From Burkholderiales bacterium (GTDB taxonomy: Bacteria > Pseudomonadota > Gammaproteobacteria > Burkholderiales > Ga0077523): 64,000 bases of DNA. The translations under genes and the position numbers were made by a program. The DNA is taken from the NCBI GenBank assembly GCA_019745565.1, contig JAIESW010000067.1:62001-126000 (forward strand). The letters run 5' to 3'. Positions 8,317 through 17,475 of the stretch are shown piece after piece; positions within the stretch are counted from its first letter, which is position 1, and every line of letters begins with the position of its first letter. The notes under the pieces are model-generated. The model was given only the letters and a program-made list of their open reading frames with translations. It ran no database searches and was not told where the DNA came from.

Positions 8317-9603
8317 TCACTTCCGCCGCAGGCCGAGGTAGCCGAGCAGGCCCGAATCGTTGTCTGTCGAGGGCGGCGCGTCGTCCAGCAGTTCGGGAGG
8401 TGGAGGTGACAGCTCGAGTCCGGGATGCGCAAGCCGATCGTTGACAGGGGCGTCTGTGATGGGACGGGGAGCGGGCGCGGTCGGTTCGACGTTCGCCGCG
8501 GTTGCTGCTGGCGCAGGCGGGGTAGCAGGACGGACTTGGTCGTTGCGGTGCGTGAGCCGTACCAGGACGTCGAGCATGGTGATAACCGCTTTCTCAAGGC
8601 GCTCCACACGCTCTTCCAGAGGCATTTCCGCAGGGGCGCCCTTACCACGACCGCGCCCCTTGCGCTTCAGCACCATCGCCTCGGCGATCGAGAGCATGCT
8701 CGCGAGCTTGGGGGCGCCGAAATCGCTTTCAGTGAAGCGGCGCGTCGGAACGGCACCTTCGGCCGCCATCTCGTCCATGTCGAGGCCGAGTGCCGATTCC
8801 TCCTTCAGCTCCGCCAGCACTTCCTCGAGTTCCGGCGCACCGAGGTTGTACTGTTCATTGAGGTAGGCGAAGAGCAGCGCCCTGTTCGCGAGCGTGTTTA
8901 TCCGTCGCGGGATACCACCGGACGCGTCGTGGATGCGGGTGAAGAACTCGTCCGAGAAGGACGGCTTGCCGTTCCACCCTACCTTGCGCAGGCGATGCTC
9001 GATGTAGTGGCGCGTCTCGTCCTTGCCCATGGGGCCGAGGTGGTAGGACGCGAGCACCCGCTGGCCGAGCTGGCGCATGGTCGATCCGCGCATCAGCTCG
9101 CGCAGTTCCGGCTGGCCGATGAGGATGCTCTGCACGAGCGACGTCTTGCCGAGCTGGAAGTTGGAGAGCATGCGCAGCTCTTCCACCGCCCGCTGGGTGA
9201 GGTTTTGCGCTTCGTCGACGATCAGCACCGGCCGCTTGGCGTGCGGCACCAGGGAGACGAAGTAGGCTTCCAGTTCCGCCAGCAGCTGCGCCTTCGTCTC
9301 ACCCTTGGCGGGGATGCCGAAACCGGTGGCGACGGCGCGTAGCAGATCTTCGGCATCGAGCTGTGTGCTCACGAGGTTCGCGGCAACGATCCGGTTCGGG
9401 TCGATCTGCTCGAGCAGACAGCGCACGAGCGTGGTCTTGCCCGCGCCGATCTCGCCCGTGATGACGATGAAGCCCTCGCCCTGGTAGAGACCGTAGGTCA
9501 GATAGGCGAACGCGCGTTTGTGGCCGCGGCTCTCGAAGTAGAACGAGGGGTCCGGATTCAGCTGGAAGGGCTGTCCCGTGAGCCCGAAGAATTCCTCGTA
9601 CAT
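8317..9603 (-). CDS. XrtA-associated AAA ATPase (ExeA-like)
   Basis: A 428-residue protein beginning MYEEFFGLTGQPFQLNPDP, a typical opening of the exosortase-associated ATPase (TIGR03015), related to the GspA/ExeA family. The Walker A motif GEIGAGKT is at 50-57 and Walker B is RPVLIVDEAQ around 125-135. The AAA module spans the first 270 residues or so. The remaining C-terminal 150 residues are of low complexity and rich in Pro and Ala, with a short basic segment KRKGRGRGKG. It probably powers or organises assembly of the polysaccharide secretion complex. It follows the beta-barrel gene by 12 bp and precedes the deacetylase by 19 bp. Confidence 0.9.
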   Translation of the reverse strand: MYEEFFGLTGQPFQLNPDPSFYFESRGHKRAFAYLTYGLYQGEGFIVITGEIGAGKTTLVRCLLEQIDPNRIVAANLVSTQLDAEDLLRAVATGFGIPAKGETKAQLLAELEAYFVSLVPHAKRPVLIVDEAQNLTQRAVEELRMLSNFQLGKTSLVQSILIGQPELRELMRGSTMRQLGQRVLASYHLGPMGKDETRHYIEHRLRKVGWNGKPSFSDEFFTRIHDASGGIPRRINTLANRALLFAYLNEQYNLGAPELEEVLAELKEESALGLDMDEMAAEGAVPTRRFTESDFGAPKLASMLSIAEAMVLKRKGRGRGKGAPAEMPLEERVERLEKAVITMLDVLVRLTHRNDQVRPATPPAPAATAANVEPTAPAPRPITDAPVNDRLAHPGLELSPPPPELLDDAPPSTDNDSGLLGYLGLRRK

Positions 9604-9615
9604 GGCGGTACCTTC

Positions 9616-11265
9616 CTAGAAGCGGTGGTCGAGCCCGACGATGATCGCGCGCTCGTCAATGGTGGTGGTCGTCGTCAGCGTGCCGCCCGAAGACTCGAAA
9701 TGGGACATGCGCAGGCCGATCGTCCCGGTAGTCTTCGGGCCCAGGGTCACGTTGTAGCTGCCGAACAACGTACTGTTGGTCGAATCCGTGGGCGTAGTGC
9801 CCGAAGTGGCGCTGACGCCCTGGCTTCGGTTGAGGGTGTAAGTGAGGGACAGATTCGTGAGCGGCGTCAAGCGATGGTTTCCGGCGACCGTGAAGCCTCT
9901 TCCCCGAACCTGGTTGAAGGCGGAGAAGATGTCGAGAGGCAACGAGTTCGCGATCGGAAACAATGATTCCGTGGACGACGCGAACAGCGTCAGGAACACG
10001 GAATTGCGCCTGCCAATTGCGCCCACCGTCCCTTCCAGACGCTCTACCAAGGTGACGCGCGGCGCGTAGAACACCTGCGCATTGCCCACCTGTGTGGGAG
10101 AGCCGAGCTGCGAAAGCAGATTCTGCACGGCCAACTGGCGCTCGAACGGATCCGAGATGGTCTGCGAGAACATGGTGTCGAGCTGACTCGCGATGTCGCC
10201 GGCACCGATGCGCAGCGCTTCGGTGGGGTAAAAGGACGACTGGCGCGAATAGTTGAGGCGCCAGGAGGACATCGATCGTCTGTGATTGAGCGACGCAAGA
10301 TACGACGGACCGTAGAACCGCTCTTCCCAGGAGGCATTGAACGAGGTCCGTGGCGTCGGATTCCATGTGCCTCCTGCGCCGTAGACGGCACTCGACGACA
10401 TTGCGGAACTGGAGGTCGGGCTGGTGGTGGAACTCGTACCCGTTCCGGCGAGCGTGGTGAAAGACTCATAGCCGCCTATGCCGAACAGGCTCACCTGCTG
10501 ATCCGGCCGCCATGTCAGGCGCGCGCGCAGGATGTTGTTCTCGAAGTCGGCACCCACCGGATAGCGGACCTGGTTCTGGGTGCCGTCCACGGACCATTGG
10601 ACTACGCGCGGGGGTGATTCGACGCGCGCCCGCGCGTTGGTGCCCGTGGTGCGGATCCCGTTGGGAGCGGTGGAGTCGTTCCAGATGGTTTCGTAGCGCA
10701 GGAGGTAGCTGTACTCACCGGCGAACTGGCCCTTGATATAGGGCGCTATGGCCAGTGTCTGTTGATACTCCAAGTTGTTGGATGCGCTGCCAGCGTAGCC
10801 CGCGGTCGGTCCGAGTGGCGACACATAGATGGTGCTCACGTTCGCGCGGGCGTCGACGTAGAAGAAGTTCTCGACGGCCTCGAGCGTGGCGTTGCCGTTC
10901 AGGGTAGGACTGACGCGCGGGTCCGCGTTGCCCGCGAGGTAAACATACGCCGGCAGAGCAGCGGTTCCGTTCAGTTTGAGGCGGGCGCTGTTTACGCTGG
11001 CGGTAATTCCTGGCGTCACTTCGGTGATGAAATCGGTCGCGCGATTCGTGGCGCTGTAGAACACGTTGTCCGTCAACGTGCCGCGCAGGCGCAGGTTGGT
11101 CTGGATGCGAACCGACTTGCCTTCCAGCGCGGGTCCTGCGCTGACCTGCGCGAGGGCGACCGGCGCGGCGGCCGACGTCAACGCCGCTGCGATGCAGGCC
11201 GAGACCAGAACGGCCCTAGTGCGGATCTGTGGGGAAGTCCGGGGCTGACTCGACGGTGGCGTCAC
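9616..11265 (-). CDS. Outer-membrane beta-barrel protein of the XrtA exopolysaccharide locus
   Basis: About 549 residues. The proposed GTG start at 11265 places a signal peptide (RTRAVLVSACIAAALTSAAA, then a cleavage site near ALA-QVS) at the N-terminus; no strong Shine-Dalgarno is visible, and the frame stays open further upstream into the kinase gene. The mature part has many alternating polar and aromatic strands and ends in an aromatic residue (VGLDHRF), as in outer-membrane barrels. It corresponds to the hypothetical protein found at this position in exosortase loci (TIGR03016). It is a candidate outer-membrane porin for polysaccharide exit, complementing the export lipoprotein. The start is the least certain part of this call. 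Confidence 0.75.
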   Translation of the reverse strand: MTPPSSQPRTSPQIRTRAVLVSACIAAALTSAAAPVALAQVSAGPALEGKSVRIQTNLRLRGTLTDNVFYSATNRATDFITEVTPGITASVNSARLKLNGTAALPAYVYLAGNADPRVSPTLNGNATLEAVENFFYVDARANVSTIYVSPLGPTAGYAGSASNNLEYQQTLAIAPYIKGQFAGEYSYLLRYETIWNDSTAPNGIRTTGTNARARVESPPRVVQWSVDGTQNQVRYPVGADFENNILRARLTWRPDQQVSLFGIGGYESFTTLAGTGTSSTTSPTSSSAMSSSAVYGAGGTWNPTPRTSFNASWEERFYGPSYLASLNHRRSMSSWRLNYSRQSSFYPTEALRIGAGDIASQLDTMFSQTISDPFERQLAVQNLLSQLGSPTQVGNAQVFYAPRVTLVERLEGTVGAIGRRNSVFLTLFASSTESLFPIANSLPLDIFSAFNQVRGRGFTVAGNHRLTPLTNLSLTYTLNRSQGVSATSGTTPTDSTNSTLFGSYNVTLGPKTTGTIGLRMSHFESSGGTLTTTTTIDERAIIVGLDHRF

Positions 11266-11303
11266 GGGAGCTCTGGGAAGGAATGGAAGCGCGTGACGGA
11301 GCG

Positions 11304-12401
11304 TCAGCCATTCGCCTCTCGGGCCGAGCTGCCATAGGCCCCATAACTGCCGTAAGTCCCGTAGTAGCCGGTGCCGGTCGTGGTGGTTGCCTTGTTGAGC
11401 AATGACATGACCACGGGGCACGACTCCACGGTCGCCATCGCTTCCTTGACCGAAGCGATCCGGGTACGGCCTTCTTCCACAACCATGACGATCTGACCCA
11501 TGTGCGATGCCAGTACGCGCGACTCCGTCGTCGCGAGCAGCGGAGGCGAATCAAACAGGATGATCCGATCGGGATAGCGCTTTCCGAGTTCCTGTACGAG
11601 GTCTGCCATGGCATCGCTTGCCAGCAGTTCGGCAGCTCGCGGGTGCCCGGTCCCGGCTTGCATGTACGAGAAGCGGTCGATGTTGGTCTTGTGCAGCACG
11701 TCGGCTACCTGCATGTTCCGATCCGTCAGCAGGTCCATCAGGCCGATGCTTTTAGGGATGCGGAGCATGCGCGGCAAGGATGGTTTGATCACGTCGGCAT
11801 CGATGAACAGGACGGTGCTGTCGAGCTCCATGGCGATGCTGAGCGCGAGGTTGAGCGACACGAAGCTCTTGCCCTCACCGGGCAGAGCGCTGGTGACCAT
11901 GATGAGGTTGGCGTCCTTGACCTTGGCAGCGCCCTTGCCTTGGGCGTTGCGCAGCAAGGGCCGCTTGACGATGCGCAACTCGTGGGCGAGTTGCGTGTTG
12001 GGCGCGGCGGGACTTAAGAATCCGGCCTCCTGCAATCCGATCAGGTCGATCTCGACATGCGGTGCCGTGCGGCGCGGGGCACCGGCCGCAGGTGGTGCCG
12101 GCACGGTCGGTCGCGACGGAGCAGGCGACGCCGCCGCGCGCTGTGGCGTCGGCGGCGGAACGGTCTCCTCGTGGCGGTGCGAATTGCGGCGGAATACCGC
12201 CGCCTCGACCGCGGGTGTCGGCACGGGGGGCTGGGACTGCGCCTGCGGAGCAGGGACGGCAGCAATGACCGGCGCTTGTGCCGGCGCGAGCGGTGCCTCC
12301 GGCGTTGTCCGGGTTTCCTCGAGCGCCACCGCACCGGAGATATCGACGCCGGCGTTCTTCAACTGCTCGAGGCGCTTTGCTGCCTTTTCAATCAGACTCA
12401 T
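11304..12401 (-). CDS. XrtA-associated tyrosine autokinase (BY-kinase)
   Basis: A 365-residue cytoplasmic bacterial tyrosine kinase. After a Pro/Ala-rich linker (about 30-115) come Walker A SALPGEGKS (171-179), Walker A-prime VLFIDADVIKPS (near 200) and Walker B RIILFDSPPLL (near 280). The C-terminus carries a tyrosine cluster, GYYGTYGSYGAYGSS, the usual site of multiple autophosphorylation. BY-kinases cycle phosphorylation together with a Wzz-like chain-length protein to control polymer length. That partner is the gene 14 bp upstream. The subtype is the exosortase-associated tyrosine kinase (TIGR03018, EpsG-like). Confidence 0.92.
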   Translation of the reverse strand: MSLIEKAAKRLEQLKNAGVDISGAVALEETRTTPEAPLAPAQAPVIAAVPAPQAQSQPPVPTPAVEAAVFRRNSHRHEETVPPPTPQRAAASPAPSRPTVPAPPAAGAPRRTAPHVEIDLIGLQEAGFLSPAAPNTQLAHELRIVKRPLLRNAQGKGAAKVKDANLIMVTSALPGEGKSFVSLNLALSIAMELDSTVLFIDADVIKPSLPRMLRIPKSIGLMDLLTDRNMQVADVLHKTNIDRFSYMQAGTGHPRAAELLASDAMADLVQELGKRYPDRIILFDSPPLLATTESRVLASHMGQIVMVVEEGRTRIASVKEAMATVESCPVVMSLLNKATTTTGTGYYGTYGSYGAYGSSAREANG

Positions 12402-12415
12402 GGGGTAAGAGTCCC

Positions 12416-13981
12416 TCAGTTGGAGAAAACCAGCAGCATCCCGAACATGCCGCCGTACGCGACCAGCAGCATCCCGAAGCCGCCGACGAAGGCATAGGTC
12501 TGGTGGCGCTTGCGCTTCAACACGACGGGGCTACGGATCTGCGACACCGCGCCGAGGACGGGGCGCTCTGCATGGGTATAGAGGGACCGGGTATCGAAGA
12601 AGACCGGGAACAGCTGTCCGATGCCGAAGCTGACCGCCACACCGGCACCGATTGCGGCGACCAGAGCGAGCGAAAGCAGCAGCAGACGATTCGGCGCGAC
12701 AGGCTTGGACGAGACTCGCGGCGGATCCACGACACGGAAGTCCACCGACCCCGCAGATTCCTCCATCTTCTCCGAAATGGTCGCCGACTCGCGCCGGGAC
12801 ACGAGTGTTTCGTAGTTGCGCTTCTGGACTTCGTAGTCGCGATTCAATTGCGCGTACTCGGCCTCCACCTCGGGAACGAGGCGAGCTGAGCTACGCAGCG
12901 TCTCGTAACGGCGTTCGTATTCCGCCAGTCGCGCCCGAAGCGAGGCTACCAGGGCTTCCGACTCGGAAAGAGATATCTTGATCTGCTGATACACCGGATT
13001 GCGGTCGATGGACCGTTGACGAGGCTTTCCGGCGCTGCTCACAGGGCGCTTGCGGGCGGCGAGTTCCTGCTTCTTCTGTTCCTCGAGTTGGTCGAGGATT
13101 CGACGCGTCCCGATGACGTCGGGATGGGCGTCCGTAAAGACGCGCAGCAGCTCGTCCAGCTTCGATTTCTGAGCCGCGATACGCACGTCGATCTCCGGGA
13201 CTGCTTCGTCGACCTGAACCGCTTCTGTCACGTCGTCGGGGATGAAGACCGGATCTTCGCCGGCCAGCTCGCGCTTGAGCACATCCCGCGACTGCTCGGC
13301 GGAGCGCAGCTCGAGACGTGCCGTTTCGATCATCTCGGCCATCTGTGTCATCTGCCCGAAGTGATCACGTCCGTCGGAACCGGCACGCCCCATGTTCTTG
13401 AGTCGAAATTCTTTCAGGCGGTTCTCCGCTTCGACCAGCTTCGTTTCGTAGGATGCGATCTGATCCTCGATGAAGCGCTTGGCCTGATCAGTGTCCTGCC
13501 GCTTGGCGCCCAGACCAGATTCCACGAAGATCGAAAGGAGCGCCTGGACCACCTTCTTGGCTTCCTCTGGACTGCGATCCTGATACGTCAGGTTGTAGAG
13601 ATTGTCGCCGCCGGACATGCGGATCTGCAGCGTGCGCACGAGGCGGTCGATCATCTCCTCGCGCTCTTTGGGAGACTTAAGTTTCAGATCGAGATCAGTC
13701 ATCCGGATCAGGCGCTCGACGTTGGGCCGGCTGATCAGCGTTCGGCTCAGCATCATCACCTGCTCATTGATATCGGGCTGGACGGCCAAACCGGACAGGA
13801 GCGGCCGCAGCATGGTCTGCGTGTCGACGAAGATCCGCGCTGACGCCTCGTAACGGTCGGGGGTGAGGAAGATCATCACGGCACCGCCGACACCGACGAT
13901 CCAGGCGACGACGAGTCCGATCCAGCGTCGACGCCAGGTGCCTTTGATCGCGGTGATTGCTTGGGAAACGGCTGATTCCAT
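12416..13981 (-). CDS. Polysaccharide chain-length determinant, PEP-CTERM locus subfamily
   Basis: A 521-residue Wzz/PCP-type inner-membrane protein. The first transmembrane helix is near residues 18-37 (WIGLVVAWIVGVGGAVMIFL). A long charged periplasmic region with coiled-coil character follows, and two C-terminal transmembrane helices occur (LLLLSLALVAAIGAGVAVSF, and the final AFVGGFGMLLVAYGGMFGML). The conserved RVVDPPRVSSKPVAPNR segment precedes the penultimate helix, as in Wzz proteins. It should set polymer length together with the tyrosine kinase 14 bp downstream. It lies 32 bp after the export lipoprotein gene. Subfamily TIGR03007 in my recollection. Confidence 0.92.
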   Translation of the reverse strand: MESAVSQAITAIKGTWRRRWIGLVVAWIVGVGGAVMIFLTPDRYEASARIFVDTQTMLRPLLSGLAVQPDINEQVMMLSRTLISRPNVERLIRMTDLDLKLKSPKEREEMIDRLVRTLQIRMSGGDNLYNLTYQDRSPEEAKKVVQALLSIFVESGLGAKRQDTDQAKRFIEDQIASYETKLVEAENRLKEFRLKNMGRAGSDGRDHFGQMTQMAEMIETARLELRSAEQSRDVLKRELAGEDPVFIPDDVTEAVQVDEAVPEIDVRIAAQKSKLDELLRVFTDAHPDVIGTRRILDQLEEQKKQELAARKRPVSSAGKPRQRSIDRNPVYQQIKISLSESEALVASLRARLAEYERRYETLRSSARLVPEVEAEYAQLNRDYEVQKRNYETLVSRRESATISEKMEESAGSVDFRVVDPPRVSSKPVAPNRLLLLSLALVAAIGAGVAVSFGIGQLFPVFFDTRSLYTHAERPVLGAVSQIRSPVVLKRKRHQTYAFVGGFGMLLVAYGGMFGMLLVFSN

Positions 13982-14013
13982 CGGGATGCGTAGTCCGCTG
14001 GGGGGGCGTAGGG

Positions 14014-14649
14014 TTAGAACCAGCTCTGCGGGATGATGAGGATGTCGCCTGGGAGCACATCCACATTGGCAGTGACATCACCACGCTTGATGAGGTCATT
14101 CAGGCGCACTGAATACTGCTTGCGCTTGTCCTTCTCGTAGCGCACCAGCACGGCTTTGTTGCCCGCGGCGAAATCGGTGATGCCACCGACGGCGATCATG
14201 ACGTCGAGCAGGGTCATCTTCTGCTTGTAGGGCAGGGCTTGCGGCTTGGCCGCCTCGCCGACGACACGGATCTGCTCGCTGTACGGGCCGATGAAGCCCG
14301 TGACGATGACCGTGACGATAGGATCGCGGATGTACTTGGCGAGTGCTTTCTCGATGTCGCGCGCGAGCTGCGTCGAGTTCTTGCCCATGGCCGGCAGGTC
14401 CTCCACCAACGGGACCGTGATCCGTCCGTCAGGCCGGACCGGAACGGAGCGCGAAAGCTCGGGATTGCGCCAGACGATCAACTCAACGTTGTCGAGCGGA
14501 CCGATGATGTAATTGTAATCGGGCGATGCAACCGTTTCAGGCGCCCGGGGATTGGTCGCCGTCGATGCGCACCCTCCGAGCAGCATGCCGATGGTGACGG
14601 TGAGGGCGGCTGTCAGGCGAACGGGCATCAGCCGGAAGCGGGTTTCCAT
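14014..14649 (-). CDS. XrtA-associated polysaccharide export lipoprotein (Wza-like)
   Basis: A 211-residue lipoprotein and the first gene of the exopolysaccharide operon. The signal peptide ends in lipobox LLGGC with Cys27 as lipidation site. The mature part contains YIIGPLDNVELIVWRNPELS and PVRPDGRITVPLVEDLPAMG, the Poly_export (Wza) domain, then a SLBB-like region (EQIRVVGEAAKPQALPY) and the terminal DVLPGDILIIPQSWF. It should form the outer-membrane or periplasmic export channel (TIGR03027 subfamily). ATG at 14649 has an excellent Shine-Dalgarno, GGAGGAATTC, immediately before it, which settles the start over a longer frame reading upstream. Confidence 0.93.
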   Translation of the reverse strand: METRFRLMPVRLTAALTVTIGMLLGGCASTATNPRAPETVASPDYNYIIGPLDNVELIVWRNPELSRSVPVRPDGRITVPLVEDLPAMGKNSTQLARDIEKALAKYIRDPIVTVIVTGFIGPYSEQIRVVGEAAKPQALPYKQKMTLLDVMIAVGGITDFAAGNKAVLVRYEKDKRKQYSVRLNDLIKRGDVTANVDVLPGDILIIPQSWF

Positions 14650-14807
14650 GAATTCCTCCAACGGGCACAGGGTCGGATACGGGCAAATAGAGCGAAATTC
14701 TACTCTTTTGTTAGGTTTCGCGTCTCGATTGGGCACAACTGCCGCCGGCCGGGTGGTGTATTCCACGCTTCCGTCCCGCATTCGCGCCTGTTCGAACGCA
14801 GGATGGT

Positions 14808-14823
14808 AGCGAAAGTCGTGCCT
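14808..14823 (-). promoter_or_regulatory. Sigma-54-like -24/-12 element for the exopolysaccharide operon
   Basis: Read on the minus strand the site is AGGCACGACTTTCGCT. It matches 10 of the 12 defined positions of the sigma-54 consensus TGGCACG-N4-TTGCW, with correct spacing between the GG and GC doublets. Transcription would begin near 14797 and leave a leader of about 148 nt before the ATG at 14649. The rest of the 289-bp divergent gap (14650-14938) shows no gene and no obvious sigma-70 promoter. Confidence 0.45.
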
Positions 14824-14938
14824 CTGCCGTTAGCTAACGGGGTTGGGGGGCTCCCGACAACGGTTGGGCTGCCCGTACCGGGCGCCAGCCGGGGGACAGC
14901 GCGTTGCCAAGGTTGCTGCCTCTGGCTACTCTGCCCGG

Positions 14939-16222
14939 GTGACTGCAGCGACCGCAACTCCTTCGCAGCGCTTCTTGTTCGGACGGTTCCGTAATAGCCG
15001 CTTGCTTCCGCTGCTGAAGTTCGCGCTGCTGTCGGCCTTCCGTGAGCCGCGCCGAGCTCTCGTCGCACTTCTGACGATCATGTTCGGAGTCCTGGGGCTC
15101 GTGCTCGCCGGCGGGTTCATCGAGTGGAACCTGTGGTTCGGGCGGGAATCGACCATTCGCTCCCAACTGGGGCACATCCGGATCTATGTCCCGGGCTACC
15201 TTGAGGGCGGTCAGGCCGACCCTTACCGGTATCTGCTGCCGGGAGACAGCCCCGATTTTGCCTTGGTCGAGGGGATTTCCAAGGTAGTTACCGTGGCGCC
15301 CCGGCTCGGTTTTGCCGGACTGATCAGCCACGGCGAGGCGACCCTTTCGTTTCTTGGGGAGGGGGTCGATCCCCAGCGTGAAGGCCGCCTCGCGCAGGCC
15401 GTGAACATCGTGGCGGGCCAGGGCCTGAGCGAACTCGACTCGCGCGGGTTCCTGCTGGGCGAGGGACTGGCCGACAACCTTGGCGTCAAGGTCGGCGATA
15501 CCGTCGTGCTCCTGGCGAATACGCAACGCGGCGGCGTGAACGCCATCGAAGGCACGGTCCGGGGTCTCTTCCGGACGATCACCAAGGCCTACGACGACGG
15601 GGCGATCCGCATCCCTCTGATCGCGGCCCGGCGCCTTCTCGCGACCGCGGGCAGTCACCACTGGGCCATCCTGCTCGAAGACACGGACGATACGCGCCGG
15701 GTCACGCACGAACTTCAGGAGAAGCTCCAGGGGCGGGCGTATCAGGTGGTTCCCTGGACCGAGCTCGCCGATTTCTACAACAAGACGGCCGCGCTGCTCG
15801 GCAAGCAGATGGCGCTCATGCAGTTCCTGATCGGCGTGATCATCATCCTCAGCATCGCGAACACGCTGATGCTGAGCGTGATGGAGCGCACGCGCGAGAT
15901 CGGTACCGCCATGGCCCTCGGGCTCACGAAGGCCGACATCCGGAAGCAGTTCCTGATGGAAGGCGTGGTCATAGGGGTGCTCGGCAGCCTGATCGGTCTT
16001 GTCCTGGGCATCATCCTTGCCCGTGTCATATCGAACGTCGGCATTCCGATGCCGGCCGCGCCTGGTATGTCACAGGGGTTCACGGCCGAGATCATGGTGA
16101 CGCCATGGCTCGGATTTCAGGCGTGCGCCGTCGCCATCGGATCCTGCCTGCTCGCCAGCACATACCCTGCCTGGCGGGCGTCTCGGATGGTCATCGTCGA
16201 TGCCCTACGTCACGGCCGATAG
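14939..16222 (+). CDS. FtsX/MacB-type ABC transporter permease 1
   Basis: A 427-residue permease of the LolC/MacB (FtsX-like) class. One transmembrane helix lies near the N-terminus (LLTIMFGVLGLVLAGGFI). A large periplasmic MacB_PCD-like domain follows, then three C-terminal helices in the FtsX domain, with the typical segment IIILSIANTLMLSVMERTRE and RTREIGTAMALG. This transporter type extrudes lipids, lipoproteins or peptides from the inner membrane rather than importing. No ATPase is adjacent; the likely partner is at 24907. GTG at 14939 is chosen because it just precedes the family start; a TTG-initiated extension to 14843 is less plausible. It overlaps the second permease by 23 bp. Confidence 0.82.
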   Translation: MTAATATPSQRFLFGRFRNSRLLPLLKFALLSAFREPRRALVALLTIMFGVLGLVLAGGFIEWNLWFGRESTIRSQLGHIRIYVPGYLEGGQADPYRYLLPGDSPDFALVEGISKVVTVAPRLGFAGLISHGEATLSFLGEGVDPQREGRLAQAVNIVAGQGLSELDSRGFLLGEGLADNLGVKVGDTVVLLANTQRGGVNAIEGTVRGLFRTITKAYDDGAIRIPLIAARRLLATAGSHHWAILLEDTDDTRRVTHELQEKLQGRAYQVVPWTELADFYNKTAALLGKQMALMQFLIGVIIILSIANTLMLSVMERTREIGTAMALGLTKADIRKQFLMEGVVIGVLGSLIGLVLGIILARVISNVGIPMPAAPGMSQGFTAEIMVTPWLGFQACAVAIGSCLLASTYPAWRASRMVIVDALRHGR

Positions 16223-17444
16223 CCTGAAGGGCTTGTTCCGTCTGGCGCGGCGGAACGTCGTGCGGCAGCGGCGCCGTACTGCCGTCACGCTTTCCGCGAT
16301 CGTGTTCGGCGTGGCCGCGTTGATCCTGGCGGGTGGTTTCGTCGCGGACGTGTTCGTCCAATTGGGCGAGGCGCTGATTCACTCGAAGAGCGGGCACATC
16401 CAGGTGGGTCGGCAGGGCTTCTTCAGCTACGGATCGCGTTCACCTGAGAAGTTTCTGCTCGAGGATCCCGACGCCGACAAGGTCTTCATCCGTGGCCTGC
16501 CGCAAGTCGAAGCCGTGATGGCGCGGATACAGTTTTCCGGACTGCTCAACAACGGGCGGACCGATCTTCCGGTGATTGGTGAGGGAGTCGAACCCGATCT
16601 GGAGCCCAGCGTGAGCACATACATGGCGATCGCGGCAGGGCGCCAACTGACCGAGAAGGATGTATTCGGTGCGATGATCGGTGAGGGTGTGGCTCGAGCG
16701 TTGAATCTCGCGCCAGGCAATCGCGTAACCCTCGTGGTCAACACCCTCGACGGCGCCATGAACACGATCGATCTGGAAGTGGTCGGCGTATTCCAGACGT
16801 TCTCGAAGGAGTTCGACGCGCGCGCGATTCGCATCCGCCTCGCCGCCGCGCAGGAACTCCTCTACACGAGTGGCGTGAACACCCTCGTGATCTCCCTCAA
16901 GCGCACCGAGGATACCGATACGGTCGTGGACATGCTTCGCAAGGCCTACCGCAAGCAGAACTACGACGTGAAGAGTTGGGTGCAGCTAAACGACTTCTAT
17001 GAAAAGACCGTCGAACTCTACCGCCGCCAGTTCGGCGTGTTGCAACTGGTGGTGCTGCTGCTGGTGATGCTGAGCGTGGTGAACATCATCAACATGAGCG
17101 TTTTCGAACGCGCTGGCGAGTTCGGGACCATGCGGGCGTTGGGCAATCGGGACCGCGATGTCTTCGTGCTGTTGATGGCGGAAAGCGTTGTGCTCGGGGC
17201 GGTCGGGTCCACCGTCGGCGTACTGTTGGGCGTCGGCCTCGCGCTACTCATCTCAAAGATCGGAATTCCGATGCCACCACCACCGAATGCAGACCTTGGA
17301 TACACCGCCTATATCCGTCTAGATGCACTCAGCATTGCGCTTGCTTTCGTCGTGGGCGTGCTGGCTACCGTATTTGCGTCGGTTTTCCCGGCGCTTCGCA
17401 TGGCTAGGATCGCAGTGGTGGAACAGCTAAGACGGGCAGTTTGA
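16200..17444 (+). CDS. FtsX/MacB-type ABC transporter permease 2
   Basis: A 414-residue permease paralogous to the gene it overlaps (the same N-terminal helix, periplasmic domain and three-helix FtsX domain). Key segments are AIVFGVAALILAGGFVADVF near the N-terminus and LSVVNIINMSVFERAGEFGT, followed by MRALGNRDRDV, in the FtsX domain. The two permeases should form a heterodimer such as LolC/LolE. The ATP-binding subunit is not next to them. The downstream neighbour is convergent, with only about 31 bp between stops. Confidence 0.88.
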   Translation: MPYVTADSLKGLFRLARRNVVRQRRRTAVTLSAIVFGVAALILAGGFVADVFVQLGEALIHSKSGHIQVGRQGFFSYGSRSPEKFLLEDPDADKVFIRGLPQVEAVMARIQFSGLLNNGRTDLPVIGEGVEPDLEPSVSTYMAIAAGRQLTEKDVFGAMIGEGVARALNLAPGNRVTLVVNTLDGAMNTIDLEVVGVFQTFSKEFDARAIRIRLAAAQELLYTSGVNTLVISLKRTEDTDTVVDMLRKAYRKQNYDVKSWVQLNDFYEKTVELYRRQFGVLQLVVLLLVMLSVVNIINMSVFERAGEFGTMRALGNRDRDVFVLLMAESVVLGAVGSTVGVLLGVGLALLISKIGIPMPPPPNADLGYTAYIRLDALSIALAFVVGVLATVFASVFPALRMARIAVVEQLRRAV

Positions 17445-17475
17445 GCAAAGCGATGGCCGTGACGCACCTGCTCTT

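Noticed and set aside
11265..11421. Upstream extension of the outer-membrane beta-barrel gene
   Set aside because: It overlaps the C-terminal tyrosine cluster of the kinase gene and would bury the signal peptide.
14843..14938. TTG-initiated N-terminal extension of permease 1
   Set aside because: The added 32 residues are not part of the permease family fold and lie in the promoter region; GTG 14939 fits the family start better, although its ribosome site is weak.
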